Below are positions 21,515 through 34,519 of a stretch of DNA of 64,000 nt, one piece after another. Source of the stretch: Taenia hydatigena (taxonomy: Eukaryota > Platyhelminthes > Cestoda > Cyclophyllidea > Taeniidae); NCBI GenBank assembly GCA_036345935.2, contig JADWOT020001173.1, positions 1 to 64,000 on the forward strand. Reading direction: 5' to 3'. Position 1 is the stretch's first letter. Every line of letters starts with the position of its first letter. The translations under genes were made by a program, and so were the position numbers. The notes under the pieces are model-generated. The model was not told where the DNA came from, searched no databases, and was given only the letters and a program-made list of their open reading frames with translations.

Positions 21515-22600
21515 ATGGTTGCAGTGTTGGTTTACAAAGTCTATCGAAATGTACTTTTGCTTGCGATTTAGTGCAGCTTTTATTTTAGATGATAGTTTTT
21601 TAGAACATCTCTGTATCACCTTCTAATTTTTATTTAACGCTTTGTTAATGCTTCCAACGTCGTGACCAAATTTGTGGTTGGTGCGCTTGATTGCGCGTCT
21701 AGCTATTTTTGCCAGCGGTTGCGGACCAGCCATCGTCAAAAAAGAGTGTCTTTTCCTTTCCGACTGAAGATAGCACTGGAAACGGGCCAAATCAACGTCC
21801 TCGCTCGCTCATATTCTTGTCAATGTGTAAATATGTCAGAAAATTGTCGAATGGATGTTATTACAGTAAAAGAAGGAGATCATTTAAAGTCAAGGTTGAG
21901 TTGGTATCCCCTATATGCAGTCGTAATCTTGTGTGCCCATTTTGAATATTTTTGTGAGGCTGTCGTTACAGGGAAGAAGTATACTTATGCTTTCTCTTTC
22001 AGAAAAATGTGTTTGTCAATGCGTGCGCGTCTTCGTGAAACGGTTGAACCTGCCTATACCAAGCAGCGTGACATCGTTATCACCCTGCAGGGGGACTAAA
22101 CCATGCCATGACGAGCAAACGTTCAGTGGGAGATGATGCATGTGTAGGCGCCGTCTGCATAGAGGCCACTGAATGGATATCGTCTACCCCTCCGCCGAAT
22201 GAGACCCCGCACTAGGCACGGAAGTGTAGCGGAGCCTTTTGCTATGGTCGTGTCCTCTATCAATGCCATTCGTCATAATGACTGGAGCGATCCAGTAACA
22301 GAAGGCGGAGGCACGGATGCAGTTACTGCTTCCTAGACTGAATAAGTCATCCTGCTCTCAAATGCGACACCTAGGTTGTTTTTTGGATAAGGTGGTAGCT
22401 GTACTAGGCATGCCAGTGTTCGTTATTTGTCCGACTTTGACTCTTTCTGATTATCCTTGGACGTCTACACCACGGTTTCCATTTCTCTGACCGGAACTAT
22501 TTTTTGTTGTTACTTACGGTGTGTATTTCTTGTCAACAGATTATTGTTAACAAAACTAGTGCTTGGATTCATAGCAGTAAAGGCGATGGAAGAGGGCTAA
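21515..22600 (+). pseudogene. Family A repeat, copy 2 (membrane-protein-like, probably decayed)
   Basis: This aligns with 50328-51416 along its whole length. It holds the longest frame of the window (21662-22099, 145 codons) with M-S-E-N-C-R-M-D-V-I then, after a hydrophobic stretch, R-A-R-L-R-E-T-V-E-P-A-Y and R-D-I-V-I. A second frame at 22108-22215 reads C-V-G-A-V-C-I-E-A-T-E-W-I-S-S-T and an N-E-T site. A hydrophobic C-terminal part ends at 22598-22600 with K-A-M-E-E-G. In the other copies the site near 21896 reads gtgagt (intron donor); here it is gttgag, so splicing may be lost. The pieces need frame changes to join, so a decayed gene is likeliest. Function unknown; several hydrophobic segments suggest a membrane protein. 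Confidence 0.5.
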
Positions 22601-24880
22601 AGTTGAGGCTTCTGTTAAGGAAATGAGGCTGTGGGTAGCTTAGACGATACAACTACTATTACTACTGGATGAGGTCGCTTGACAGCGAAAAGTGCACAAA
22701 GACTGTAGGGACATCATCATCGTGTGACTGGGTTGCGGGTGGATGAAAAGGAATTGAAGACATAGCAATCAACAGCGCAGGGAGGGGGAGACAGGAGTAA
22801 AAGACGACCAAAGTTCACCGATCGCTTAGGCTTATGCTTACATTTGAACGGTTTTTAATGCCTCGACTAGACTCTTCCAACCCTTGACTCAGTAATCACA
22901 GCACTCAAAGCCAGTTGATATGAGTGACAGGAATGGAAGCGAACTCTACAACTGCTTAGGTGCTTTTGGCAGTAGCAGCGACAGTGGCGCTGGACACTGG
23001 AAACACTCGCCACGAAGGCAGATAGGGAAAGAAGGACGTAAAAGGAAGGGAGGGAAGGGAAAAGAGGTGTCTAATCTAAGAAGTCCAAAGTTCAAGCATT
23101 TCAGACTCTCGAAAAATGCAGCACTTATAAGAAATTCGCAAAGACAGTAGACCGGTGGATGGCGTATACATTCCAAGTGCACACCTTATACATCAGCTAA
23201 GTAAAATAGAGTGAGAAGGCAGAAGAAGGAGAGGGGTAGGAAGTACTGAGTTGGAAGGATGGATCAGGGGACTGATAGGTAGGCCGATTGTTCAGTGTAT
23301 AGGTGGATAGCTAGATGAGCTGATTGGCACGCAGTACTTTAAGAGAGAAGAAAGGGTATTCGGCAACAGCACAGCAAGTGGTATTCGAATGTGGCACAAC
23401 CGCTCCCTCTTTTGAAGGCAGCGACCGCAAGTGACAATGTGCATCGCAATATGAATAAACGGGTTGCTTTAGTCTCTGTGAGTGTTGGCGGAGGCGCCCG
23501 AACAGCCCGCAGTTGGAACCGACGAAGCGCAGTAGCACGAGTAACCTTGTTCAAGAATCACTCCCTTAATTATTAATAGAAACACCTCGGACCCGCACGA
23601 CCCTCTACACCAACTGACTAGGAAAACAACGAGGCAAGTAGCAGGTAAGCGTAGGTCAACCACTCCCTCCCTACCCAAAAAACAAAGCAACCAGCAATCG
23701 TCAAAGCAAGCAGCAGACGAAGACATCCACTCAAAATCATCCACGAATGATGGCTAGTCAGCGAAGCACACTAGCTTACGCAAAAGAAAAAAAATATTGC
23801 AAAGAGAAAATGCTTTAAGCAGAGTGCACCTACCACCTTGCCATTAACCTTAAAAACCAAAAAAAACAAAAGCGACATGAAAACAAAGGTGCGCAGAAAG
23901 TTTTTTGTCTGACATTTACTACAAATGAGGACAGTCTCTATAGGCGAAAAAGTGCAAGTTCTACAGGAGGTTTCTAATCCTTACAAGCTAAGCCTTGCCT
24001 GTCAGATTCACGTTAGTCGCACTAGGCAGGAACCGTAGTAACGACAAGCAACGAACTACAGCAGCGACTTTCAAAACGGCAAAAATAAGGAAAAGGAGCA
24101 CAAGAAATTAGGCAGATAATTGCGCCAACTTCCAAAAGTAATGCGAGAACTGGGCGGGTTCAATGTAGGACCCTAAAATGCGAATGTCTTATTTAACGAG
24201 TCTCGCTCCCTACGATATCGTGAAAAGTAGATTTAGTTTACATACACAAATCAATAAACTATGTGCTCAAAGAGGGAATCAACAAAAGAACCAACCGGAT
24301 GATAAGAAAGGCACTAGTACAACATTCGGCACTAACAATAAAACTGCAAGTTCCCTGAAAATAAAGGCCAAGAACAACTGCGTTGAGCACGTAAGGACAA
24401 AGTGGTGGGCGAAATATGCACTTTAATGAATTAATGCGGCTGAAGGTGTTAGTCCAAAACAACACAACAATGCAAAAAAACGCAGAGTAAGGCGACGACA
24501 GCTGGAGGAACTCACATTATTTCTCGACAGCGCCTAACTCGGCAAGCACGAAGGCGACGAACACAGCACATACGAGGTCGCCAAACGGCCTGGCAAAGCA
24601 AAGAGGGTTAATTTGAAAGCAAAATAAACTAAAGAGAGAAGGTGATAGTGGAAATAAATTTTAAGCGAAACAAGATGCAAACAAAGTGAAAAATGACAAC
24701 ATTGAATTGTGAAAATACTAAAACTAATTAACAAAATAAATACTTCCCAAAAGAAAAGAATGCAAAAGTGAGAGCAAAAAGTCATGCAATTAAAAGCTAC
24801 TCCAAAAATCTTAAAGTAATTTATGAAAAAATTACCTTCAAATTTGCAAACAAGTGATATAAAAGGTCCTAAAATTATGC
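22601..24880. other. Purine/A-rich region without recognised gene
   Basis: The plus strand is rich in A and G, strongly so from about 23750 to 24880 with many A-runs. A frame at 22920-23150 (plus, 76 codons) is Ser/Gly/Lys-rich and overlaps open frames on the other strand. No splice pattern, repeat copy or RNA gene is recognised. The A-richness could reflect an inserted retroelement tail region or simple drift. Confidence 0.45.
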
Positions 24881-24892
24881 CAATTCAATCCG

Positions 24893-25112
24893 GCACAAAA
24901 TTTACTTAGTAATAGACCACTAGATGGAGCTCAGGTCCAATTACGCAATAATAGGCCTCCAAAATGGGTAGGAGACTATGAGAATGTACAAATTACGTAG
25001 TAATAGTGACCAGTTCTGGGCTTACAGGCAAGTTAAGGTCAGATGATGTCACAGCGTACCCGTGGTGGGGGTTAGACCTTGATTCAAGGTCAGATGACGT
25101 GTTTGTGTACCC
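24893..25112 (+). repeat. Cluster of short degenerate repeats
   Basis: The motif aattacgtagtaatagtgacc (variants) occurs at about 24899-24919, 24938-24956 and 24989-25010. Directly after it, aaggtcagatga is followed by gtaccc in two copies, 25035-25061 and 25086-25112. Between them sits a perfect 17-base inverted repeat, gaccttgattcaaggtc, at 25074-25090, which contains the nuclear-receptor half-site AGGTCA when read into the next base. Confidence 0.6.
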
Positions 25113-26756
25113 TCGGATATCATTTAGCTCCACTTTAGTGACCTAAGCATTGTTCTTGAATTCGGATTTTGCTGCAAGAAATACCGGTAGAACCGAGAAA
25201 TGATTGCTAGTTGACGTCATATTAGATCCAACTACTGCTCTATCCAGCAACGCAAAGCAGCCACTCTCTCCTCTCCTCTTCGTCCTCAAGACTTTCCTTT
25301 ATGTAACCAATTCTATTCTAACGAAATTTAACAGCACTTGCTAAAGAAGCTTTTAAATACTAATTATTTAACAAGCCATGTACTTGGCCTTACTGACTCT
25401 GAACTCACCGTCTGTTCACCTCATCCTACCTACCCACCGTCACATATATGTGACACACGCTGGCAGTCACAGTTCCACCACCTAACAGGTTTTCTTTCCT
25501 TTCCTTTTTTATCCCTTTTCTTTCCTTTTTTACTTTTGTAAGCTTATTTATTTATTTGCTATCCTAACTTTACCATCACGACCAGTGACCTTCCCTCCGC
25601 TAGCAATCAATAACCCTTATTTCTTTCGTCCCTTCTTTCTGCCTTTCCTTGCATATCTTCTTCTTTTACTTTTATTTTTTTTTTGCGCGTGACAGTTATA
25701 AGCGGAAAGGGAATGGTCCTCTCCTTCCTTCCTTCCTTCCTTCCTTCCTTCCTTCCTTCCTTCCTTCCTTCCTTCCTTCCTTCCTCCTTCCTTCCTTCCT
25801 TCCTCTTCCTTTCCTTCCTTCCTTCCTTCCCTCTCTCACCTTCCACTACTGTCTTTGTGCTGCGCGCCGCACCGCACTGCCACAAATCGTTCCTTCAATG
25901 CACCTCGTTTTTAAAAAGAAGAATCAAAGTGTTTTGAAGGGATAAGCTAAACATCTGTTCCCTACTTCATTTGTGCCGTTTAACCCATCAAGTGCTCCTC
26001 CACTATTTTTTAACCTTTCATCGTTTTTCCCACCTTTACATGCATGTGACACATAATTATTCACTTTTCCTTACCTCTATTCCACCCTCTCACCTAAATC
26101 CATTAAGTGCATAATATTTTCTTTCTTCTAGTCCTTCCTTTTTTCTTTTAACCTTCTTCTTTTTAATGCCAATCACAGGTGACAAACGATCATTTATCTA
26201 CCTTTATTCCTTCTTTCATTTATTGTTAGCGTATTTTTCTTCTACGCCATTTCATATCCCTATCACATTTCTGCCTTTTCCCTTCTATCCCATCATCCAG
26301 CATTACCTATTTCCCTCCTTCCTTCCCTTCCTCTATCTCCACGCTTCCACTTCATTGACACAGGCACACACTCGCCTTTAAAGTAACGCATTCATTCGCT
26401 ACTACTTCCTCCCGTTTTCTTGTCGTGGACATCTTGTTCTCTTCCTCCTCCCCTTTTTCACTCTTCTTCCCTACCCTTTCTCTCCTCCATTTATCCATTT
26501 ATTCACCGCAGAAGTCTTCTCACCTTCCGTTTCTCATTTATCAAGCCTATTTTTCCCCCTTTACTATCACACACGCACCAGCTAGCAGCGAGATAAAGTC
26601 CTCCTCCTCGACAGAAAGAAAACCAGGACAGGCAGTTAGACAGGCTCTACACGTAACTTTTCCTTGACCAGACAGCCTGTGCATCTCACACCTCTCTTAC
26701 TTTCATTTATTTGCCACCTTACTTTTTCTACCTCAATTGTCTTTTCCATCCACAGA
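25113..26756. other. Pyrimidine-rich region with no recognised gene
   Basis: The plus strand is dominated by C and T from about 25250 to 26960, the reverse of the skew upstream. Open frames here (for example 26166-26381 and 26425-26667) are Ser/Pro/Phe/Leu-rich, as expected from such composition, and are not called. Confidence 0.45.
25722..25830 (+). repeat. (CTTC)n microsatellite, interrupted
   Basis: Nearly continuous CCTT/CTTC units fill about 109 bases, interrupted near 25785 and 25803-25812. The complementary strand reads as an endless K-E-G-R repeat, which is a composition artefact. Confidence 0.95.
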
Positions 26757-26968
26757 ATTTTAATCTTGTTCCTCAATTCGCGCCTCTTTTTCCTGCACGC
26801 TGGACATGTCACTTACCTTCTCTTGCTTGCACTTCTCGAGTAGTAGTGGTAGCGGGCCATCCAGTGCCTACCTCTTTCACTTCCCTCCAACCCACCCACC
26901 CCAAGCACCTACTACTACTACCACTATTACTACTACTACGCATTCGAAGTTGACCTGACCTACAGGCA
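26757..26968 (+). repeat. Dispersed 0.2 kb repeat, copy 2
   Basis: This closely matches 1066-1281: the same ctcgagtagtagtggtagc core, the same ccctccaacccacc block and an (ACT)n tract near 26917-26938. The copy has fewer differences in the core than at its ends. It lies at the right edge of the pyrimidine-rich region. Confidence 0.75.
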
Positions 26969-27494
26969 ATACGTAAATACGCGAACAACGAAGAAAGTCT
27001 GCTGAACCTTTATTGGCTCTTTCCAGTAATTTTGGTTTTGAGGTCGTACTTTTATGTAATTCCGCGCGCATTGCACACATTGCTTTCCTTTCTCGTGATC
27101 AGTAGAATTTTGAGCTATGACGTACAACGGTAGCCAAGGAAAGAGTGAGTTTGCATTGACCTCGTTACTATGCTTTGATTCCTTTAGTACGCTGACTATA
27201 AGGCGCGGAAATGACCTCAGGAAATAACACACCTATATATCGTGGTCAACGTCCATACTATGCACTACAGTACCAGTAGACAAGAGACAAAGCAATGAAC
27301 TGGCTTTTGTCTGTGCTCTTCTTCAGGATATTTATGCACCTGTTCCCAGCCACATGCTCAACTGCGTTGCCAAGGATGACTGGAGGAGATAATCATGTAA
27401 AGGCTTGCCTACCTACCTCAATCAATTCCACATATGCAAGACGCCTCCATTTCTTTGCCTCCATCCACCCATCAAGTGCGTGTTAAAACAGCTT
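26969..27494. other. Unassigned sequence, possibly still IR2
   Basis: The partner of this stretch would lie beyond the right end of the window, so whether IR2 extends into it cannot be decided here. No gene is recognised. Confidence 0.4.
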
Positions 27495-27638
27495 ATGATA
27501 ACTGATGTCCAAGCGTATCTCGTATTAATCATCCAATCCTTTATCAGCTACCTATTGATTTATCCATCCGTCCATCCACTTTATACCACTCGCTTGTTGT
27601 CAGCTGCCAAGCTTTTCGCGACAGCTAGACAATCAATA

Positions 27639-27896
27639 TTAGGCAACCCTTGTGATGCCAATCAACATTTTTAACAACTCAGTAGCGAATAACGTGACTT
27701 TAAAAGCATACTGGATGTTGGAGCACTTGTCGTTCCTGTAGAGCAACGAGAAATGTGCGGATTCGGCAGCCAGCTGAAGGCTGCACGTAATGTCGACGAT
27801 TATTTTGTTAAATGGCTTAGAGGCAGGGGGAGTTGTTGCCTGCGCCAAAATGCTTATCAGTAGCTCATTAAAAAGTTCCTCTGATTGTACTCTCAC
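27639..27896 (-). CDS. Putative 85-codon frame near outer end of IR2 left arm
   Basis: This mirrors 63599-63856. The frame reads N-E-L-L-I-S-I-L-A-Q-A-T-T-P-P-A-S, then D-I-T-C-S-L-Q-L-A-A-E-S-A-H-F-S and K-V-T-L-F-A-T-E-L-L-K-M-L-I-G. Two residues differ from the other arm (Leu/Arg and Leu/His) but both frames remain open. The start is a GTG preceded by an in-frame stop, so it would have to be an internal exon. Product unknown. Confidence 0.3.
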   Translation of the reverse strand: MRVQSEELFNELLISILAQATTPPASKPFNKIIVDITCSLQLAAESAHFSLLYRNDKCSNIQYAFKVTLFATELLKMLIGITRVA

Positions 27897-28079
27897 TTCT
27901 TCTCAAGCAAGTCAAATAGCAGACGAGACACGACTAGATCCGTTGTACGACTGCTAGGCATTCTGATTTATCTACTGCTCACAAACCATGCAATTCAGAG
28001 GCCCGTAGAGGGACCAATAGAGTGGTCAGTAGGTTTTCATGCGTACGCAAACCAATGATGGCAAGAAAGCGTCCTAAGT

Positions 28080-29860
28080 TTTGGTCCTTTAGGCCCAAAT
28101 CACATTTGAAGGCCACCTCACTTGTTAGCTTGTGCCAATTATTCCCTATCACTTAATGCATGATCACTCACTGTACACTTGTGCGATTATTTTGTGACAA
28201 CGTGTTATTACGTGTGGTAGCACCAAAATCACGTGACAAGTGTACAGATGGCTTCTCCAGTAAAGCGCTGCAACAAATTGGAGTGCAAGGACTTCGAAAA
28301 TGGCAGTAAGTGTGGAGACTGAAGTTAGCTGAAAAGAAGTCACAAGGCACTTTTGCTCTGTCTACTTCGCATGACTGACCCCTCCGATCAATCATATTTG
28401 AATGCAAAAAATGCTATCATCACGTTCCCTAATCAATTCCACCTTCAAATCAACTGTATGTTAACTTACCTTTATTTAGTGTGAGCTCTTCATGAATCGT
28501 TGATGACGATGCAAATAAATATCGCTTTTTGTTATTCTCGACCAAAAAATGCTAATGTGGGGAAATTTAAGCCATTCATTACCTAATAAGGAAAGAATCC
28601 TAAGCTAAATGCATCAACTTCAGTACGCTTGACTTTTGCAAACTCTGAAAATTACTCACAGAAGTGGCGATAGATTGGTTAAGAGCGAAAACTAGTATGC
28701 AAAAGCCAAGCTGATCGCAATCGGACAGAGTGACTACAGACGCTCCACATGGCACTTTTGCGAAAGCACGGAACAAGCCACGGAGAGTGAAGGGCATCGC
28801 AAAGTCTGAGCACAGTTTGTCACCTTCGCAACACATGCAATGCCTAATGACACGAGCTTGGTGCATTGGCTGGGAAGACTCTGGTTGTTGGCTTTGAGAT
28901 GGAGCGATTACCTTAATTAATGCGGCTTTACTACAGAAATTATTCTTTAAGCATATTTCATTTCAGCGGTATTCATCGGTTCACATCCACGTATGAGACA
29001 GTCAATCGAATTTTATTGGCATACGCGGCATGCGTAGCCTATTCCGCAACTGGTGCAGATGCCATGATCCGGACCACATGAACTCGTTTGGTCAAAAATA
29101 GAACCAGTTAAAGGAAAGATTTGAGCCACCTACTTATATATACTTCATTAAGGGCAAAATGGATGAAGTGACGCTATTGAAACGAAAGGCGTGCGCACAA
29201 CCTCAACTAAGCGAATGGTAGGAAATAACTTTAAATGCGCGCGGAGTACAGAAAATCACGCAAGCGGGATGGGCAGCACTGGTAATGGGTAAGATCCGCA
29301 GCAGTAATAAACAACACGATGCAGCTACCCAATCGAAAGGAAATTAAGCAATAGTGGGGATCAGAATACGAGTTATGGTGATTACAACGAAGAAACTCCT
29401 CATCGCCATGACGCAAAACTGTTGTGCGCTACCTCATTTCACTTATACATATAAAATGAGAAGTTGACACTTTGTTGAATGTTTCGGACGCTACCAGCAC
29501 AGGTTAGTAACGATGACGAAGAGTCACTTTGGAATCCTTAATTTTTGGCACTAGATATTTGAGACTGACAAACAAAACAAGCTCGAATTGTAGACTACGC
29601 TTAGTTAGGCGAACCGAATGAGCTCGTTTGGTCGAAAATGTGGCTAGCACAAAGAAACTACTAAGCTACGTACTTTACTTCAAGTTCAGCGAGGTTAAGC
29701 TGGATGCCGTGCCTTTGTTTAATCAAAACTGTGCGCAGAACTTAAAGTTGGGGTTGGATGGAAATGAATGCGCATGCACATGCAAGTAACACTGACTTAC
29801 GCTGCGCATCGTGGTCTAGGTGCCCCGTGACGCTATAACTAACTTCCTAAACCAGTTGAT
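28080..29860 (-). repeat. Family C copy in IR2 left arm
   Basis: This aligns with 14255-15670 in the same orientation (28480-29860 part) and with the reverse complement of 15720-17420. Frames at 28168-28407 and 28600-28866 are open; the latter is cut by a stop in the right arm. No product is recognised. Confidence 0.75.
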
Positions 29861-32318
29861 CACGCTTGAGGTCAAGAAGATGCAAGATCTTTGTAACGGT
29901 CCACTCAACGAATCACAAATCCCATTGCATCTCGTGTCCCGTTTTTTTACAAAATAATCCTTAACTAGGCGACCTTTCTCTCTCCTACACTTGCTGCCTC
30001 ACAAAGTTTTTCCTGCACATCTCAAACCCTATGCAAATACAAATGAGGTCTCGATAGGCTTCATTTTGGCTATGTTTAGCAAAAAGGCATGGAAAGGCAA
30101 TGTAAGGGGGACACTGGCGTCTGACGTAACTCTGAGTGCAAATCTCTTTGGAAATCTATGACTGGAGATGACATTGTATTGCATTCACGCAGGAGTTATT
30201 GATATAGCAAATAATAAAAATGATGGCCGAGACAACAACTGAATTTGACGGGTTTGGTTATCCGACACCCTAGGCGTGATTGTGCGCAAGGATTACGCAA
30301 TTCCGAATTTCGACTATCGCAACCCTTATGCTTTGACTGAGACAAACAGGTGGACGTCGTGATTGCAAAATCTTCATCCAGATGGAACAAAAGGAAGCAG
30401 CGTGTTAACGGTGAGATGTGGTCAGCCCAATCACTCGCAATGGGCTTGAATTGCACAAGCCTTAGCATCGTTTTCCCACAGAACATCATTGGCATCTCAT
30501 GCCAATCGCGGATTCGCTTTACCAGTCGCTTGATTTGCTCTCCTTTTCATGTTCGTTTAATCTTCTCTTTTTTTTAAGTTCCACTGATCAGGCTTTCGTA
30601 AGATCCGGTTTGATTCATTCAACTTGATTTTAGCGGTTAATATTCCACAGCCTTACGGCTGGTCCTTCCTATTTCAACTGGCCACAGTGTCCGATATTCA
30701 TTGAATCATAATTAGGGCGGAATTTCGCAATTGTCTTTACACGAGTGATTCGAAGACTACTCGCAATGGCAAAAGTTTGTTCAAGGCACCGCAGTGTTCT
30801 GAGAGCAGAGCAGAGGCATAACGTGTAAATTGACAGTATGAAACAGGGATTTGGCCAAGTAGTCAGTGCAAAGTGCATGTGACTACTGCATGTGAAGTAG
30901 TAAAGAAAAAGAAGCGATTCTATTCTTTCGAGAATTCTTTAGCTCCTAATAAAATTTTAATGTACGGCCTTAAGCGGTACTTATAACAGCGATGTCTCAA
31001 GTTAACGGCTCACATTGAAGGCTAAAGTAGGGTTTATCAAACATTCCCCGATGCACCAATTTATGCTGTAGAACACGGAGCATTCAAGAGTTTCATTCTG
31101 GTTTTCTAATGAAGGCCTTTGAGAGTATATTCTTGCTACGTGAAATCGTTTCGCTTTAAGCAAAGTCTCTTGTTTTCCACTATTCTACTCATAAGCAGAA
31201 AGTAGCTAAGGTAGGGGCCTAAATAAATCTTTTATTGCTAGGCCTAGAAATGCGCGATAAACCTTTTCGTCATGCATATGGGTGCATGGCATAAAGGGAA
31301 TGAGCTGCGCCTTGCCCATCACTCACATTGGAACCGCCACCACACAGTCGGGTCTTCCATACCACCAGCTGAGCATTCGTCGCCTAGCTTTAATTCAACG
31401 GTCAGCAGATCGGAGTGAGTGATGACCGAATTAATTAGGCAGATACTTAATGGCAACTAACTGGAAGGGTGACTAGGCTAGAGTCAGATATTATGTGATA
31501 AGTTGGCACTGACATTCACTCCGCCATCCTCTAGGATGCCTCTCAATTGCCGGGGTTGCAAGGGGACCGCTGTTCCCCTTTAGTGCCACCTTGAGCACTC
31601 TTCATTGACAGGTTAAAGCATTCGTGCATTTGTGCATTTGTGGTGACATTGCCACTGTCATGGTGTGTTTGTACTTAGTGCGCGTGCAGCTGCTTGGAAC
31701 GTCCACGGTATCGGATATTAATGAAAATTAACACACCCGCATTACATGCATTGAGTTGTTTTATTTGAAAAAGACCTTTGACAATTAGGATCGAATCGAG
31801 TTAGTAACATCAAGGTGCGTTTGCGTTCTCCTACATTCTAAAGCGATATCAAGGCACACACTTTACAATCTGTATCTGTTTGGCCAACATCTCTAACGTA
31901 TGTATTTCTCACAGTCCATGATTATATACGTCAGCGTCCTATGTTACACTAATAAACCTTCTTCACGTCGATTCGCTAACCACGCCACTTGGTACATTAA
32001 TATTTCAATGCATTATGCTCTAAAAGCCATATTTTAAATCTGTTAGTTATCCCATTAGTGATTAATAAATCAACATAATATCATTAGAAATCACAAGAAT
32101 ATGTGGCCAGGACTTGCACACATCCTTCCGAACAGATCTGAGAAGCTCCAAAAAATCTATGTTGGTCATTAGGCCTCGCTGATTGGCTGGATGTGAGAAG
32201 CGACTAGAACTGGATGCTAATGATCACTTGTCGCATAAAAGAGGCTTCAGATGTGTAGTTTTATCAGATTTTGCGTAGTAATGTCTCAGGTTGGTTCAAT
32301 TTACTCTGCGTCTAGTAA

Positions 32319-33071
32319 ATGGCTTTATTAAATCAATTTCGAACTTATATTCTCCCTGATAGTTGCTAAGATTTACTATTAAGAGTTTTGTTTAGGAAGA
32401 GTCAACAGCAGAGCAACCAAATCAGGACCTCCCCATTCAAACTCTTAGGATCCACCACAGTGTAAAGGACGTAAAATGGGTAGACGCACACCTCTGCAGG
32501 GTGCTTTTCTTTGCGGACGTAGAGGGATGCACGTATTATTTTGATTATGCAAGTCAGTATTACAATAACGAAGAGGCTTTATTTCATTGCCTCTCGTCGA
32601 GAGTGTTTCCTGCTGATGCACAAACTCCGATCAACTGTTTGATCACCACATGATGTCGTTGCACAAGTTCATCGCCTTACGGAATGAAACGCTACAAATG
32701 CGATTTGCCAGTGCTGCGTTTTGCTTCCTCTACTCGTCTCTGCTTGGACGTGTCTACGGATGTTCCCAACTTTGCAAACCATTGGGATGCATTTTTCAAG
32801 ACAGCAGGTGGCACCGTACTAGACATGGTTAAAGGGTCAGAAGAAGGTGGAGAAGGAAGAGAAAGGATGCAGCTGAGCGATTATGACTGCATCGTTATAT
32901 ATTTTGATCATCCGGATTTTGAACATCGGGATTGTGGACACCTGATGCTCTAGCCGATGTCCTCACGTCAAAGCAAACGCTTGTTGTGACCGGCTCGATG
33001 TGGCAAACGTTGGATCTCCGTCCAAACTTGGATCGCTTGCAAAAAATATTCGAGGCCTTAGGCGGTTTCCG
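32319..33071 (-). pseudogene. Family B copy in IR2 left arm
   Basis: This is the mirror of 58423-59175. The minus strand carries the 44-codon frame with ATG (32692-32826) and its downstream AATAAA (32578-32583). The plus strand is also largely open (32684-32953, and further with one frame change to 33075), including D-Y-D-C-I-V-I-Y-F and W-Q-T-L-D-L-R-P-N. Strand assignment is unresolved; see the right-arm entry. Confidence 0.5.
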
Positions 33072-34519
33072 CTAGCCCCCTTTTTCCAACTTACCTGATA
33101 GTTTTCGCATTTGGTGCAACCGGTGGCAAAACGATTAAACGATCAATTTGGTAGCGATAGTATAGTGGGCCTGTCTCCATGTCAAATGGAGGAGAATTAA
33201 AGCTTTACACGCTTTGGCATGTTTGTGATTGGTCAGTCAATGACAGCACTTGATGGGGTGTCTAAAGCTTTCAAAATAAATACTATGCAATAGTGCTTGA
33301 AAAAACCTATATTTTTTATGAACGCAGCGGTTAGATTTTGAACAAAATAAGAGTGATTTGGAACTGTGGAACCGTAGGTAATTTATTAGCTGCTATCTTT
33401 GTGAAGGCGCCTTTGTGGGCTATAATGGTGGCTTTATCTCTCAACACTTATCCATGGCGTGTGAGAAGGCTTTTTTTGCACTATGCGACTTACCTAGTCG
33501 GTAAGAAGTGATGCTTGGTTTTGCGATTAGATATTCCTCACTTCCTCTGCCTCCCTGAGGGCCACATGGCTACACGCGTGGCATCTGGTGGCGTGTACTC
33601 GCAGACACTGAGACGCATTTTTCCCGCCTCGACATTCGCTGCTAACCTCCAAACACCCATTTTGAATTTTGAATTTGCTAACCGCTTTGCGACGGTCGGT
33701 GTACACGCTGAGTGTACGTTGAAGGCTAGGGAATATGGATTCTCAAGTTAGACAGCTTTGATTTTGCTTCCTTATGACCAACTCTAAGCTTCTTAAAAGT
33801 TGTTTAAATGGGTGGACATTAACTTCATATTGGCGAGCGTTAAGAGTTATGATCCGCAGTCGCAATCATCACCAGATCTCAAGTCAAGACCAAAGCTAGC
33901 CACCAAACGTGCAAGTGACATTGAGATATGAAAGATGGCCCATGAAATCAATGAGCCTTTGATATTACGCCCCTAATTTTTAAACGCGTTTAAGTACTCT
34001 GTGTCAAAAATCGACTGATTGGTAAAATATGGTTTAATCGTGTTAGCCGTCTGTGCTTTGCACTTTTCTCTGGAATCACTGAGGACATGGGTGAGACAGG
34101 CTTAATTACCACAAGATTAACCTTCAAATACTATACAGAGCATTGCATTTCTAGCATAACCCTGATAAGCCTGTAAAAGTGGGTTTGCCGGTTTTTCATT
34201 TGCCTGAAACGCGATATTCGACCACTTCATTGCGCTATCATATTCCCCTCGTGTAAATACTAGTAAGACGTGACGATGTTAGCAGTACCTTATTCATCTG
34301 CAGTCACAGTTACATTTGACGGCAAGCCAGTCAGAATGTAATTGGCTGTAAGCCGAATCGGAAAATAACTGACCAGCCAAACCACTTACCTGAACAGCTA
34401 ACCTCGCATCTGATCAGCAGCTCTCATGTGTTTATTTATTGGCACGCTGATTTCGCAGGAACCGTGCCGTCTTTTCTAGTTCCTTGAGGACACATGCGCA
34501 CCACTAACAAAACTAAGAA

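Noticed and set aside
25607..25945. Open frames across the CTTC microsatellite, reading K-E-G-R or L-P-S-F repeats
   Set aside because: They are created by the four-base repeat, open in several frames on both strands, and have no coding features.
32684..33075. Possible caspase-like reading of D-Y-D-C-I-V-I-Y-F with a downstream L-x-K-I-F-E-A-L-G
   Set aside because: The order of the two motifs is reversed compared with caspases, there is a frame change between them, and no His/Cys catalytic pair is visible.
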